The notes: a model not told the origin generated them from the sequence alone. 64,000 nucleotides of DNA from Paraconexibacter antarcticus (GCF_024220175.1 NZ_CP098502.1:3166514-3230513); one strand, 5' to 3'; positions 43,944 through 53,087 are shown, counted from the first letter of the stretch. A program made the numbers and translations.

Positions 43944-44675
43944 ATGAACCGCACCCTCGCCATCACCGCCGTCACCACCGCGATCGCCGCGGCCGCGCCC
44001 GCGAGCGCCTCGGCCTTCAACGTCTATGCGGCCTCATCGCTGAGCAACGCCTTCCCGGCCCTGACCGGCTCGCCGAAGTACAACTTCGGCGGCTCCAACA
44101 CGCTGCAGACCCAGATCGAGAAAGGCGCGCCGGCGGACGTCTTCGCGTCCGCCTCGCCGACCGAGGCGCAGGCGCTCTACGCCGAGGGCCGCTGCACCCG
44201 CCCGGTGACCCTCGCGACGAACACGCTCGTGCTGCTCGTTCCCTCGTCGAATCCGGGCCGCCTCTCGTCGGTTTACACCCTCCGCTCGGGTGGCAAGCGG
44301 CTCTCGATCGGGAACGCCGGCGTGCCGATCGGCGTCTACACCCGCAAGCTCCTCGCCCGGCTGCACCTCTCGTCGATCCTGAAGAGCAACACCGTGAGCC
44401 AGGAGTCGAACGTGAGCCAGGTGACATCGAAGGTCGCGCTCGGCTCGGCCGACGCCGGCTTCGTCTACAAGACCGACGCGCTCGCGGGCGGCGACCGCGT
44501 CCGGGCCCTCACGCTGCCGCGCTACGCCCAGCCGCCGGTGCGCTACCAGATGTGCGCCGTGATCCGCGACGGCGCGAACACGACCGCCGCGCAGTCCTTC
44601 ATCAACCGCGTCGTCTCGAAGACCGGGCGGGCGACGCTGCGCCGGTTCGGCTTCGGGCTGCCGCCGAAGGGCTAG
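43944..44675 (+). CDS. modA: Molybdate ABC transporter, substrate-binding protein
   Basis: A 243-residue exported binding protein. Signal peptide NRTLAITAVTTAIAAAAPASASA, then FNVYAASSLSNAFPAL, YNFGGSNTLQTQIEKGAPADVFASAS (the ModA oxyanion-binding signature), LVLLVPSSNPG and VALGSADAGFVYKTDA. CTGGAGCC precedes the ATG. It is followed by modB and modC. Specificity for molybdate rather than tungstate is inferred from the family and from the downstream TOBE protein. Confidence 0.9.
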   Translation: MNRTLAITAVTTAIAAAAPASASAFNVYAASSLSNAFPALTGSPKYNFGGSNTLQTQIEKGAPADVFASASPTEAQALYAEGRCTRPVTLATNTLVLLVPSSNPGRLSSVYTLRSGGKRLSIGNAGVPIGVYTRKLLARLHLSSILKSNTVSQESNVSQVTSKVALGSADAGFVYKTDALAGGDRVRALTLPRYAQPPVRYQMCAVIRDGANTTAAQSFINRVVSKTGRATLRRFGFGLPPKG

Positions 44676-44682
44676 AAGCACC

Positions 44683-45516
44683 GTGCGACCGCGGGGTTTC
44701 GTCGCGCTGCAGGCGCTCGCCTGCGGGGTCCTGCTCGCGTTCCTCGCACTGCCGCTCGTCGCGCTCTTCACGGAGACCCCGCTCGGCGACGTCCCGCGCC
44801 TGCTCACGAGCCGTGACGTCGTCAACGCGCTGAAGACGACCGCGCGGACGAACCTCATCGCGAACGCGCTGATCCTCGGGTTCGGCACGCCGGCGGCGTG
44901 GTTCCTCGCCACCCGCCGGTTCCGTGGGCGGGCGCTCGTCGTGACGCTCGTCGAGCTGCCGCTCGTCCTGCCGCCGGCGGTCGCGGGGATCGGGCTGCTC
45001 GCCGCCTTCGGGGCCGGCGGGCTGCTCGGCGGCCCGCTCCAGGACGCCGGGATCGTCCTGCCGTTCACCGAGTGGGCGGTCGTCATCGCGGTGACGTTCG
45101 TGGCGTCGCCGTTCTACCTGCGCCAGGCGATCAGCGCGTTCGAGGCCGTCGACCCGACGCTCACCGACGCCGCACGCACGCTCGGCGCGTCACCGGCCCG
45201 GACGTTCCTCCGCGTCGCGCTGCCGCTGGCGGCCGGCGGGCTGGCGGCCGGCTGGGTACTCGCCTTCGCGCGCGGCATCGGCGAGTTCGGCGCGACGATC
45301 GTGTTCGCCGGCAACGTCCACGGGGAGACCCAGACCCTGACGCTCGCCATCTACGAGCAGCTCGACACGAGCTTCGACACCGCGCTCGCGGTGAGCGTCC
45401 TGCTCGTCGTCGTGAGCGCGGGCACGCTCCTCTCCTACAAACTCCTCTCCCAATGGCGCTTCTCGACGTCCACCTCCGCGCCCGCCTTCGCGCGTACGCC
45501 CTCGACGTCGCCCTGA
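44683..45516 (+). CDS. modB: Molybdate ABC transporter, permease
   Basis: A 277-residue inner-membrane permease with about six helices. LVELPLVLPPAVAGIGLLAAFG and the EAA-type loop TLTDAARTLGASPARTFLRVALPLA are the ModB signatures. ARGIGEFGATIVFAGN is the conserved substrate-path segment. The GTG start at 44683 is 7 bases after modA. Its last 64 bases overlap the start of modC in another frame. Confidence 0.93.
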   Translation: MRPRGFVALQALACGVLLAFLALPLVALFTETPLGDVPRLLTSRDVVNALKTTARTNLIANALILGFGTPAAWFLATRRFRGRALVVTLVELPLVLPPAVAGIGLLAAFGAGGLLGGPLQDAGIVLPFTEWAVVIAVTFVASPFYLRQAISAFEAVDPTLTDAARTLGASPARTFLRVALPLAAGGLAAGWVLAFARGIGEFGATIVFAGNVHGETQTLTLAIYEQLDTSFDTALAVSVLLVVVSAGTLLSYKLLSQWRFSTSTSAPAFARTPSTSP

Positions 45517-46583
45517 CGATCGGCCCCGAGACGGTGGCGCTCGTCGGCCCGTCGGGGGCCGGGAAGACGACCGTGCTCCGGACGATCGCCGGGCTGCGCG
45601 GGGCCGACGGGGGCCACGTCCGCCTCGACGGTACGCCCTGGCTCGACACCGCCGCGCGGGTGGACCTCCCGCCCGAGCGGCGGTCGGTCGGGCTCGTCTT
45701 CCAGGAGTACGCGCTCTTCCCGCACATGACGGTCGCTGCGAACGTCGCGTTCGCCCACGGGGACGACCCGGCGACGATGCTCGCCCGCTTCGGCGTCGGT
45801 CATCTCGCGGACGCCCGCCCGGGCACGCTCTCGGGCGGCGAGCGCCAGCGCGTCGCCCTGGCCCGCGCCCTCGCGCGCGACCCGCAGGTGCTCCTGCTCG
45901 ACGAACCGCTCGCGGCGCTCGACACCCACACGCGCGCGACGGTCCGCGACGAACTGGACGCGCTCCTCGGCGACCTGGGGATCCCGACACTGCTCGTGAC
46001 GCACGACTTCCGCGACGCCGCCGTCCTCGCCGACCGCGTCGCCGTCATCGTCGACGGCCGCATCCGCCAGACCGGCACGGCGGCCGAGCTCGTCAGCGCG
46101 CCGGCGGACGCGTTCGTCGCGAGCTTCACGGGGGCGACCGTCGTCCGCGGCGTCGCGACGCCGGACGGCCGTGGCGGCGCGCGCGTCGCGCTCGACGACG
46201 GAGGCGTGCTCACCGCCGCGACCGCGGCCGCCGGGCGCGTGAGCGTCGCCGTCCACCCGTGGGACGTCCGGGTCACGACGGACCCGCCCCGGCCGGGCGA
46301 CGGGGGCGGGGTCATCGCCGGCAGCGCCGGGCGGCTCGTCCCCGAGGGCGGCCGGGTGCGGGTGCGCGTCGGCTGCCTCGTCGCGGAGCTCGAGGCGGAC
46401 GCCGCCGCCGCGCTCGGCGGCGCGGCGGGCGCGGGGGAGACGCTGTACGCGACCGTCGCGCCCGAGCGGGTGCGTCTCTTCGCCCACGACCCGGCCGCCG
46501 TCGCCACGCCTGCGCGCACGGTCACCGACCCTTCGGGAGGCCGACCCGCCTTCGCCGCCCGCCGACCAGGAGAACCCGCATGA
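45453..46583 (+). CDS. modC: Molybdate ABC transporter, ATPase
   Basis: A 376-residue ATPase. Walker A GPSGAGKTT, Q-loop VFQEYALFPHM, signature LSGGERQR, Walker B VLLLDEPLAALD, switch His in VTHDF. A C-terminal regulatory domain of about 130 residues with TOBE-like character (VSVAVHPWDVRVT, VRVRVGCLVAELEADA) follows. The ATG at 45453 begins inside modB (64-base overlap). The stop overlaps the next gene (ATGA at 46580). Confidence 0.92.
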   Translation: MALLDVHLRARLRAYALDVALTIGPETVALVGPSGAGKTTVLRTIAGLRGADGGHVRLDGTPWLDTAARVDLPPERRSVGLVFQEYALFPHMTVAANVAFAHGDDPATMLARFGVGHLADARPGTLSGGERQRVALARALARDPQVLLLDEPLAALDTHTRATVRDELDALLGDLGIPTLLVTHDFRDAAVLADRVAVIVDGRIRQTGTAAELVSAPADAFVASFTGATVVRGVATPDGRGGARVALDDGGVLTAATAAAGRVSVAVHPWDVRVTTDPPRPGDGGGVIAGSAGRLVPEGGRVRVRVGCLVAELEADAAAALGGAAGAGETLYATVAPERVRLFAHDPAAVATPARTVTDPSGGRPAFAARRPGEPA

Positions 46584-46975
46584 GCCCACCCCCCGAGGAC
46601 GAAGGCGTCCAGATCGGCGCCGCCGCCCAGGCGCTCGGCGTCTCCATCGACACGCTGCGCCGCTGGGAGCGCGACGGCCGGGTGACGTTCGACCGGGTGG
46701 GCGGCCGCCGTTTCCTGCCCGCCGCCGAGCTCGCCCGGCTGCTCCACGACCGCAGCGCCAACACCCGCTCGAGCGCGCGCAACCGGATGACCGGCGTCGT
46801 CGTCGCGGTGAAGCGCGACGGCATCATGGCCCAGGTCGACCTCGCCTGCGGCCCGTTTCGGATCGTCTCGCTCATGAGCCGCGAGGCCGTCGACGACCTC
46901 GACCTCAAGCCCGGCGACACGGCGACCGCGTCGGTCAAGGCGACGACGGTCGTCGTCGAGCGCGCCTCCACGTGA
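46580..46975 (+). CDS. MerR-type HTH plus TOBE (molybdopterin-binding-like) regulator
   Basis: A 131-residue protein with an excisionase/MerR-like helix-turn-helix (IGAAAQALGVSIDTLRRWERDGRVTFDRVGGRRFLPAAELARLL, about 11-55) joined to one TOBE/Mop domain (NRMTGVVVAVKRDGIMAQVDLACG ... VKATTVVVERAS). TOBE domains bind molybdate. Translational coupling to modC suggests a molybdate-responsive regulator of this operon. It is a compact alternative to ModE. Confidence 0.87.
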   Translation: MSPPPEDEGVQIGAAAQALGVSIDTLRRWERDGRVTFDRVGGRRFLPAAELARLLHDRSANTRSSARNRMTGVVVAVKRDGIMAQVDLACGPFRIVSLMSREAVDDLDLKPGDTATASVKATTVVVERAST

Positions 46976-46996
46976 GGTGCCCCGGCCCGCGTCACG
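46970..46996. terminator. Short hairpin covering both stop codons
   Basis: ACGTGA (46970-46975) pairs with TCACGT (46991-46996) around a GC-rich loop. The arms hold the stop of the TOBE regulator (plus) and of the small gene on the minus strand. It resembles the arrangement at 33.6 kb. Confidence 0.4.
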
Positions 46997-47381
46997 TTCC
47001 GCGCCCGTCGCGCAGCGCGGCGGCCCGGTCGACGGCCTCGCGGATCGCCGGGCCGTCCTCGGGCTCCATCCCGCCGAGGAGGAACCACGGGCACAGGACC
47101 TCCTCGATCGCCTCGTCGAGCCGGGCGGGCGAGTACCCGCCGCAGGCCGAGTAGCGGAAGGCGTCGAGCTCGGCGGTGAGGAAGAGGTAGCGGCGGGTGT
47201 GCACGTGCTTGTAGGCGTGGACGACCGGGCCGTGCTCGAGGACGGTCCGGTACATCCACATGAAGGGACCGGCGACGTGATCGCCGACGGCGGCGAGCAG
47301 CGGCTCCCATTCGGGCTCGCCCGCGTCGGGACGGGTCCCGGCGCTGCAGCAGGGGTGGACGGTGGCGTCGATGTCGGTCAT
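46992..47381 (-). CDS. Hypothetical protein
   Basis: A 129-residue soluble protein with no recognised family. It contains HPCCSAGTRPD near the N-terminus, aromatic-rich GPFMWMYRTVLEHGPVVHAYKHVHTRRYLFL, and VLCPWFLLGGMEPEDGPA. ATG 47381 is favoured over a start 63 bases upstream, which adds a non-conserved-looking extension. The gene is convergent with the mod operon and divergent from hflX. Confidence 0.6.
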   Translation of the reverse strand: MTDIDATVHPCCSAGTRPDAGEPEWEPLLAAVGDHVAGPFMWMYRTVLEHGPVVHAYKHVHTRRYLFLTAELDAFRYSACGGYSPARLDEAIEEVLCPWFLLGGMEPEDGPAIREAVDRAAALRDGRGT

Positions 47382-47503
47382 GGACGCAGGGTCACCCGGG
47401 CCGCTGTGACGGAACAACACGTTCGTGTACCGGGACTCGCGCACTCCGTGCCGTCTTCGTGACGTCGCCCGGCCGGTGCGGTGTCGACGCCCGCCGGCCG
47501 CTC

Positions 47504-47509
47504 TAGACT
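47504..47509 (+). promoter_or_regulatory. Predicted -10 box of hflX (leaderless)
   Basis: TAGACT, 6 nt before the GTG at 47516. Confidence 0.5.
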
Positions 47510-47515
47510 CGGCTG

Positions 47516-48841
47516 GTGCCCAACCGCAGCCGCCACGGGCGGACCGAGCAGACGAGAACGACCGGGACCGGCCCGGGGGATCGGGGCGCGCGCGCCAAGC
47601 AGCGCGCGTTCGCCGTCGGCGTCGTCGAGGACGGCCAGTCCGGCGACGAGCTCGTCGAGCTGCGCGAGCTGCTGCGCACGGCGGGCGTCGCCGTGGTCGG
47701 CCAGGCGGTCCAGCACCGCGAGAAGGTCCACCCGAACACGTACGTCGGCGCCGGCAAGCTCGAGGAGATCCGCGACGCGGCGAAGGCAGCCGACGCGAAC
47801 GTCATCGCCGTCGACGACGAGCTGTCCCCGCGCCAGGAGCGCAACATGGAGGCCGCCCTCGGCATCCCCGTCGTCGACCGGACGGCGACGATCCTCGACA
47901 TCTTCGCCGGCCACGCGCACAGCGCCGAGGGCAAGCTCCAGGTCGAGCTCGCGCAGCTGCAGTACAACCTCGCCCGTATGCGGGGGTTGTGGACCCACCT
48001 CGAGCGCCTCGGCGGCGGCATCGGCACCCGTGGCCCCGGCGAGTCCCAGATCGAGACCGACCGCCGCCTCGCGCGCGACCGCATCAGCGCGCTGAAGCGC
48101 AAGCTCGTCGAGGTCCAGGGGACGCGGGCCGTCATGCGGGCCGAGCGCGAGCGCGCGCACCTGCCGCAGATCGCGCTCGCGGGCTACACGAACGCCGGCA
48201 AGTCGACGCTCCTCAACCAGCTCACCGGGGCCGAGGTCGGCGTCCGGGACCGCCTGTTCCACACCCTCGACCCGACGACGCGCACCTGGCGCCTGCACGG
48301 CCGCACCTACCTCGTGACCGACACCGTCGGCTTCATCCGCAAGCTGCCGCACCAGCTCGTCGAGGCGTTCGGGGCGACGCTCGAGGAGACGCGCCGCGCC
48401 GACCTCGTCCTCCACGTCGTCGACGCCTCCAGCGAGGAGGAGGACCGCGAGGAGATGATGCGCGCGGTCGACGACGTCCTCGAGGAGATCGGCGCCGGCG
48501 ACCGTCCGCGGCTGCTCGTCCTCAACAAGATCGACGCGTTGGCGGACGAGGACCGCGAGGTCATGCGCCGCCGCTTCCCCGACGCGGTGCTCGTGAGCGC
48601 CGCCACCGGCGAGGGCGTGGAGGAGTTCGGCGAGCGGATCGCCGACGAGTTCGAGCGGCGCCTGCAGGACATCGACCTGCTCCTGCCCTACAGCGAGGGC
48701 GCGCGGCTCGCCGAGCTGCACGACATCGCCGGCGACCTCGAGCGCGAGGACACGCCGGAGGGCGTCCGCGTCCACGCCCGCGTGCCCGAGAGCGTCGCCG
48801 AGCGCTTCGGCGCGTTCGCGACGAACTCCCAGCCCGCTTGA
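47516..48841 (+). CDS. hflX: Ribosome-associated GTPase HflX
   Basis: A 441-residue GTPase that splits or rescues ribosomes under stress. N-terminal HflX domain ([43 protein letters not shown]), [19 protein letters not shown], then the G domain: G1 [11 protein letters not shown]3 [11 protein letters not shown]4 NKID. The C-terminal domain is present. The GTG at 47516 is 6 nt after a TAGACT box. Its stop overlaps the dut start (TTGA). It belongs to the conserved miaA-dapF-hflX neighbourhood, here spread apart by about 10 kb. Confidence 0.96.
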   Translation: MPNRSRHGRTEQTRTTGTGPGDRGARAKQRAFAVGVVEDGQSGDELVELRELLRTAGVAVVGQAVQHREKVHPNTYVGAGKLEEIRDAAKAADANVIAVDDELSPRQERNMEAALGIPVVDRTATILDIFAGHAHSAEGKLQVELAQLQYNLARMRGLWTHLERLGGGIGTRGPGESQIETDRRLARDRISALKRKLVEVQGTRAVMRAERERAHLPQIALAGYTNAGKSTLLNQLTGAEVGVRDRLFHTLDPTTRTWRLHGRTYLVTDTVGFIRKLPHQLVEAFGATLEETRRADLVLHVVDASSEEEDREEMMRAVDDVLEEIGAGDRPRLLVLNKIDALADEDREVMRRRFPDAVLVSAATGEGVEEFGERIADEFERRLQDIDLLLPYSEGARLAELHDIAGDLEREDTPEGVRVHARVPESVAERFGAFATNSQPA

Positions 48842-49287
48842 GCGCGCCCGAGGCGGGCGCCCTGCGCGTCCAGCGGCTCGATCCGCGGGCGACCGTCCCG
48901 CAGCGCGCGCACCCGGGCGACGCCGGCCTCGACCTCTGCGCGCTCGACGCCGGGACGCTCGGGCCGGGGGAGCGGGGGATGGTCGCCACCGGCCTCGCGA
49001 TCGCGCTGCCGCCCGGGCACGCCGGGCTCGTGACGCCGCGCAGCGGGCTCGCGAGCCGGCACGGCATCACGCTCGTCAACACCCCGGGCCTCATCGACGA
49101 GGGCTACCGCGGCGAGCTCCGCGTCCTGCTCCTCAACACCGACCGCACCGAGCCGTTCACGTGGGCGGCCGGCGACCGCATCGCCCAGCTCGTCCTCGTC
49201 GCCGTCGCGACGCCGCCGGTGCTCGAGGCGGACACGCTCGGCGACACCGCCCGCGGGGCGGGCGGCTTCGGCTCGACCGGCGCCTGA
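48838..49287 (+). CDS. dut: Deoxyuridine 5'-triphosphate nucleotidohydrolase (dUTPase)
   Basis: A 149-residue trimeric dUTPase. All five motifs are present: [48 protein letters not shown] and the C-terminal [10 protein letters not shown] that closes over the substrate. The TTG start at 48838 overlaps the hflX stop by four bases and is the only start that gives a full motif 1 region without running into hflX. It prevents uracil misincorporation and supplies dUMP. Confidence 0.95.
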   Translation: MSAPEAGALRVQRLDPRATVPQRAHPGDAGLDLCALDAGTLGPGERGMVATGLAIALPPGHAGLVTPRSGLASRHGITLVNTPGLIDEGYRGELRVLLLNTDRTEPFTWAAGDRIAQLVLVAVATPPVLEADTLGDTARGAGGFGSTGA

Positions 49288-49297
49288 GTGCCGCGGC

Positions 49298-49358
49298 GGG
49301 AGATGGCCCCCTGGGGCCATCTCCCGACCGGAACGGACCCCCCTGGGGGCCGTTCCGG
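49298..49358. terminator. Two adjacent strong hairpins between dut and the osmoprotectant operon
   Basis: Hairpin 1 (49298-49325): GGGAGATGGCCCC pairs with GGGGCCATCTCCC, a perfect 13-bp stem with a 2-base loop. Hairpin 2 (49328-49358): CCGGAACGG pairs with CCGTTCCGG and encloses CCCCC/GGGGG with a bulge. They lie between convergent stops and probably act as a bidirectional terminator without a U tract. Confidence 0.75.
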
Positions 49359-49361
49359 CGG

Positions 49362-50384
49362 CTACTTGATGTAGCCCGACTCCTTCAGGTACGCCGTCGC
49401 GACCGCGGCGGGCTTCTGCTTGTCGAGGTCCACGCGCGAGTTGAGCTCCTGCATCACCGGGGTGGTGAGGCCGGTCTGGACCTGGGCGATGACCTTCGCG
49501 AAGTTCGGCCCCGACGCCTTCACCGTCGCGTCGCGGACGAGGAACGAGACGTTGTACGGCGGGAGGAACTGCTTGTCGTCCTGCAGCAGGACCTCCTTGT
49601 TCGCCGCGATGGCGCCGTCGGTCGTGAAGACGACGGAGACGTCCGCCTGGCCGTTGCTCAGCACCTCGTGGCGCTTGGAGAGGTCGACCGGGAGGTACTT
49701 CTTGAACTTGTGCCCGTAGGTCTGCTCGATGCCGAGCTTGCAGTCCAGGCGGGAGCGGCACTCGGGCGAACCGGAGAGCGTGAGCGTCCCGAACTTCGGC
49801 GCGAGCTCCGAGATCGTCTTCGGGCTCCCCGCCGCCTTCCAGCTCTTCTGGGACATCGCGAAGCCGTTGGAGTCCGTGAACGGGGTCAGCGGCAGCGCGG
49901 TCACGCCGGCCTTGGCAAAGTCGGCCTTCGCCTCGGTGTAGGCGGCCGCGGGATCCTTCGGGACCTTCGCGCTCTGCACCTTGAAGAAGTTCGTCAGCGC
50001 CGTGCCGACGTACTCCGGGTAGGCGTCGATCTGCCCGCCCTTGAGCGCCTTGTAGGCGATCTGCTCCGAGCCGAGGTTCAGCTGCTTCTTCACCTTGAAG
50101 CCCGCGGCCTGGAGGGCCTGCGCGTAGATCTCGCCGAGGATGAACTCCTCGGTGAAGTTCTTGGATCCGACGGTGATGGTCGGCTTGGACGCGTTGGCCG
50201 CGTCCTTGACGATGAGCTTCGCGTTCGCCGGTGCCGCCGCCGGCGTCGACGTCGACGCCGACCCGGCCGGGGCGGCGGTCGACGACGACGTGCTGCTCGA
50301 GTTGCTCGAGCCGCACGCGGCGAGCGTGCCTGCGACGGCGACCGCGCTCACGGCGGTCAGGATGCTGCGATGTCGATGCCTCAT
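49362..50384 (-). CDS. Glycine betaine/choline-type ABC transporter, lipoprotein binding protein
   Basis: A 340-residue lipoprotein with lipobox LAAC (Cys24) and a Ser/Ala linker. The OpuAC/ProX-like domain has ITVGSKNFTEEFILGEIYAQAL, IDAYPEYVGTALTNFF, SNGFAMSQKSW, FTTDGAIAANKEVLLQDDKQFLPPYN and the C-terminal INSRVDLDK-like LNSRVDLDKQKP. This family binds glycine betaine, choline or carnitine. It is the last gene of a four-gene minus-strand operon with two permeases and an ATPase, preceded by AGAGGACC. Confidence 0.93.
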   Translation of the reverse strand: MRHRHRSILTAVSAVAVAGTLAACGSSNSSSTSSSTAAPAGSASTSTPAAAPANAKLIVKDAANASKPTITVGSKNFTEEFILGEIYAQALQAAGFKVKKQLNLGSEQIAYKALKGGQIDAYPEYVGTALTNFFKVQSAKVPKDPAAAYTEAKADFAKAGVTALPLTPFTDSNGFAMSQKSWKAAGSPKTISELAPKFGTLTLSGSPECRSRLDCKLGIEQTYGHKFKKYLPVDLSKRHEVLSNGQADVSVVFTTDGAIAANKEVLLQDDKQFLPPYNVSFLVRDATVKASGPNFAKVIAQVQTGLTTPVMQELNSRVDLDKQKPAAVATAYLKESGYIK

Positions 50385-50425
50385 GGCGATGGTCCTCTTG
50401 GTTCGGTGTCTGATGCTGGGAAAGG

Positions 50426-51187
50426 TCAGATGGCCGCGTCCGCGACGCGCGCGGGGCGGCCGGCGCGCAGCCGGCCACGGGCCGGGCGCAGGGGGGCCGG
50501 CGTCACCGCTCGCTGGAGCAGCGCGAAGAGGATCTCGGCGCCGACGGCGAGGCCCGCGACGAGCATCGCGGTGCCGACGCGGCCCGCGTCACCGTAGACG
50601 CTCGCGTTGATGATCGGGTCGCCGAGCGTCAGCACCCCGGCGAAGGGACCGAGCGTCGCGGTCGCGATGACGTTGACGACCGAGGTCCGGATGCCGCCGA
50701 AGACGAGCGGGAGCGCCAGTGGCAGCTCGACGCGCCGGACGACCTGCGTCCCCGACAGGCCCATGCCGCGCGCGGCGTCGACGACATCCCCGTCGACCTG
50801 GCGCACGCCGACGTACGTGTTCGTGAAGATCGGCGGGATCGCGAGCAGCGTCATCGCGAAGACGAGGTTCTTCAGCTCGAGGCCGAGGTAGCTCGAGAAG
50901 AAGAGGACGAGCGCGATGGCCGGGACGGAGCGGCCGACGTTCGAGATCGACGAGGCGAGGAAGGACCCGCGGCCCGTGTGTCCGAGGTAGAGGCCGAGCG
51001 GCACCGCGACGAGGACCGCGAGGAGCATCGCGAGGCCGACGACCTCGAGGTGCTTGCCGAGCAGCGGCAGGTTCTTCGAGCCGCCGACCATGACGCCGCC
51101 GGCGACCGACTCGCGCTGGTGGACGAGGAAGTCGAGGCCGTCGGAGAAGTCGGACAGGACCGACGCGGTGGTCAGTGCCACGCTCAT
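50426..51187 (-). CDS. Osmoprotectant ABC transporter, permease (OpuCB/ProW-like)
   Basis: A 253-residue permease with about five to six helices. The EAA loop VDAARGMGLSGTQVVRRVELPLALPLVFGGIR and ISNVGRSVPAIALVLFF are typical of quaternary-amine permeases. ATG 51187 overlaps the stop of the other permease gene by four bases. It forms a heterodimer with the preceding gene's product by analogy with OpuCB/OpuCD. Confidence 0.92.
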   Translation of the reverse strand: MSVALTTASVLSDFSDGLDFLVHQRESVAGGVMVGGSKNLPLLGKHLEVVGLAMLLAVLVAVPLGLYLGHTGRGSFLASSISNVGRSVPAIALVLFFSSYLGLELKNLVFAMTLLAIPPIFTNTYVGVRQVDGDVVDAARGMGLSGTQVVRRVELPLALPLVFGGIRTSVVNVIATATLGPFAGVLTLGDPIINASVYGDAGRVGTAMLVAGLAVGAEILFALLQRAVTPAPLRPARGRLRAGRPARVADAAI

Positions 51188-51891
51188 TCGGTCACCCGCC
51201 GCCAGGGGAGGGCGATGCGCTCGCCCGCGAGGATGAGCAGGTCGAGTGCCGCGGCGAGCAGGATGCACAGGACGCTCGCGGTGACGATGTTCGACTTGAA
51301 GTTCTGGTCGAGGATGATCTGCTGCCCCAGGCCGCCCGCCCCGGCCACGAACGCGAGCGCGGCGAGGCCGACCGTCGTGGTCGTCGCGACGCGCACGCCG
51401 GCGACGATCTCGGGGACGGCGAGCGGCAGCTCGACGCGCCACAGCCGCTGGCGGTCGGTCATGCCCATCCCGCGCGCCGCGTCCAGCGCCGCCTCCGGGA
51501 CGTTGTCCAGGCCGGCGATGACGTTGCGGAAGATGACGAGCAGGTTGTAGGACGTCAGCGCGACCACGCCGGTCACGAACCCGAAGCCCGTGACCGGCAG
51601 CAGGATCGCGAAGAGGGCGAGGCTCGGGATCGTGTACATGACCCCGGTGACGCCGGTGATGGGGCCGACGAGCCAGCGGCGGCGGTGGGCGACGAGCGCG
51701 AGCGCGAACGCGATGAGGAAGCCCGCGACGACGCTGACGACCGTGAGCTCGAGGTGACGCAGCAGGGGGCTCATGTAGTCCCCGATGTGGTCCTTGATCC
51801 ACGCCGGGCAGAGGCCGTCCTTCGCGACGCAGCCGACGTCCTTGCTGCGGTCGCGGATGACGACCTGGGCGAGGACGAGCGGCCCGGTCAT
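51184..51891 (-). CDS. Osmoprotectant ABC transporter, permease (second subunit)
   Basis: A 235-residue permease with the same design: GVTGVMYTIPSLALFAILLP and the EAA loop LDAARGMGMTDRQRLWRVELPLAVPEIVAGVR. It has an extra N-terminal extracytoplasmic stretch (DVGCVAKDGLCPAWIKDHIGDY) with two Cys that could form a disulfide. It overlaps the ATPase gene upstream and the partner permease downstream by four bases each, so the operon is tightly coupled. Confidence 0.92.
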   Translation of the reverse strand: MTGPLVLAQVVIRDRSKDVGCVAKDGLCPAWIKDHIGDYMSPLLRHLELTVVSVVAGFLIAFALALVAHRRRWLVGPITGVTGVMYTIPSLALFAILLPVTGFGFVTGVVALTSYNLLVIFRNVIAGLDNVPEAALDAARGMGMTDRQRLWRVELPLAVPEIVAGVRVATTTTVGLAALAFVAGAGGLGQQIILDQNFKSNIVTASVLCILLAAALDLLILAGERIALPWRRVTE

Positions 51892-53087
51892 TGCGCCGCC
51901 CGGTCGGCCGGGGCGGGCGCCTCGTCGATCGAGCCGGCGCCCTGCTCGGTGAGGAAGCCGGAGATGACCTCGACGGACAGGACGCCGGCGACCCGCCCGC
52001 CGCCGTCGGTCACGACGCCGTACATGACCTGGCCCTGGAGCAGGTCGGCGAGGGCGTCGCGCAGGATGTCGTCGAGCTCCACGGTGGTGAGCCGGCCCTC
52101 GTGCGGCCGGACCGTGTCGGCGGCCAGGTCGGTGGCCGAGAGCCAGCTGACGGGACGGCCGTCGTCGTCGACGAGCAGCGCGTGGCCGATCGGGCTCGCG
52201 GCCGCCCGCTCGCGCGCCTGCGCGCCGGGGTCGCCGACACGGACGGTCGGCGCGTCCCACAGGTCGATGTCGCGGACCCGCTGGAGGGCGAGGCGCTTGA
52301 GCGCGCGGTCCGCCCCCACGAAGTCCTCCACGAACTCGTCCGCGGGAGCCATGAGCAGCTCGGCGGGCGTCGCGTACTGCGCGAGGACGCCGCCCTTGCG
52401 CAGGACGGCGATCCGGTCGCCCATCTTGATCGCCTCATCGATGTCGTGGGTGACGAAGACGATCGTCTTGCGGATCTCGCCCTGGAGGCGGAGGAACTCG
52501 TTCTGCAGGCGCTCGCGGCTGATCGGGTCGATCGCGCCGAACGGCTCGTCCATGAGCATGAGCGGCGGGTCGGCGGCGAGGGCGCGGGCCACGCCGACCC
52601 GCTGGCGCTGGCCGCCGGAGAGCTGGCCGGGGTAGCGCGCGGCCATCGCCGGCTCGAGGCCGATGAGGTCGAGGAGCTCCTCGACGCGGGCGGAGACCCG
52701 CCTGCGGTCCCAGCCGAGCAGCTTCGGGACGACCGCGATGTTGTCCGCCACCGTCTGGTGCGGGAAGAGGCCGATCTGCTGGATCGCGTAGCCGATCTCG
52801 CGGCGCAGCTCGGCGGGGTGGCGGTCCATGATCGAGGCGCCGTCGATGAGGATGTCGCCGGAGGTGGGCTCGATCATCCGGTTGACGAGCCGCATGGCGG
52901 TCGTCTTGCCGCAGCCGGAGGGCCCGACGAGCACGCAGATCTCGCCGGCGGGGACCTCCAGCGAGAGGTCGTCGATGGCGGGCTCGGCCGTCCCCGCGTA
53001 CTGCTTGCGGATGTGGCGGAGCTCGAGCGTGGCCGCCTCGCGGTGCGCGGACGGCCCCTCGGGCGGGCGGTGTGGTTCTGAGGTCAC
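51888..53087 (-). CDS. Osmoprotectant ABC transporter, ATPase with CBS domains
   Basis: A 399-residue ATPase. Walker A GPSGCGKTT, Q-loop AIQQIGLFPHQ, signature LSGGQRQR, Walker B LMLMDEPFGAID, switch His VTHDIDEA. Two C-terminal CBS motifs (HALLVDDDGRPVSWLSATDL and MYGVVTDGGGRVAGVLSVEVI) suggest gating by ionic strength as in OpuA. GTG start at 53087. It is the first gene of the operon. Confidence 0.94.
   Translation of the reverse strand: MTSEPHRPPEGPSAHREAATLELRHIRKQYAGTAEPAIDDLSLEVPAGEICVLVGPSGCGKTTAMRLVNRMIEPTSGDILIDGASIMDRHPAELRREIGYAIQQIGLFPHQTVADNIAVVPKLLGWDRRRVSARVEELLDLIGLEPAMAARYPGQLSGGQRQRVGVARALAADPPLMLMDEPFGAIDPISRERLQNEFLRLQGEIRKTIVFVTHDIDEAIKMGDRIAVLRKGGVLAQYATPAELLMAPADEFVEDFVGADRALKRLALQRVRDIDLWDAPTVRVGDPGAQARERAAASPIGHALLVDDDGRPVSWLSATDLAADTVRPHEGRLTTVELDDILRDALADLLQGQVMYGVVTDGGGRVAGVLSVEVISGFLTEQGAGSIDEAPAPADRAAQ

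Noticed and set aside
45453..45516. The 64-base modB/modC overlap as a sign of a frameshift or fusion.
   Set aside because: Both proteins are complete and the modC start gives the normal N-terminus with Walker A at the usual distance. A shared end is plausible.
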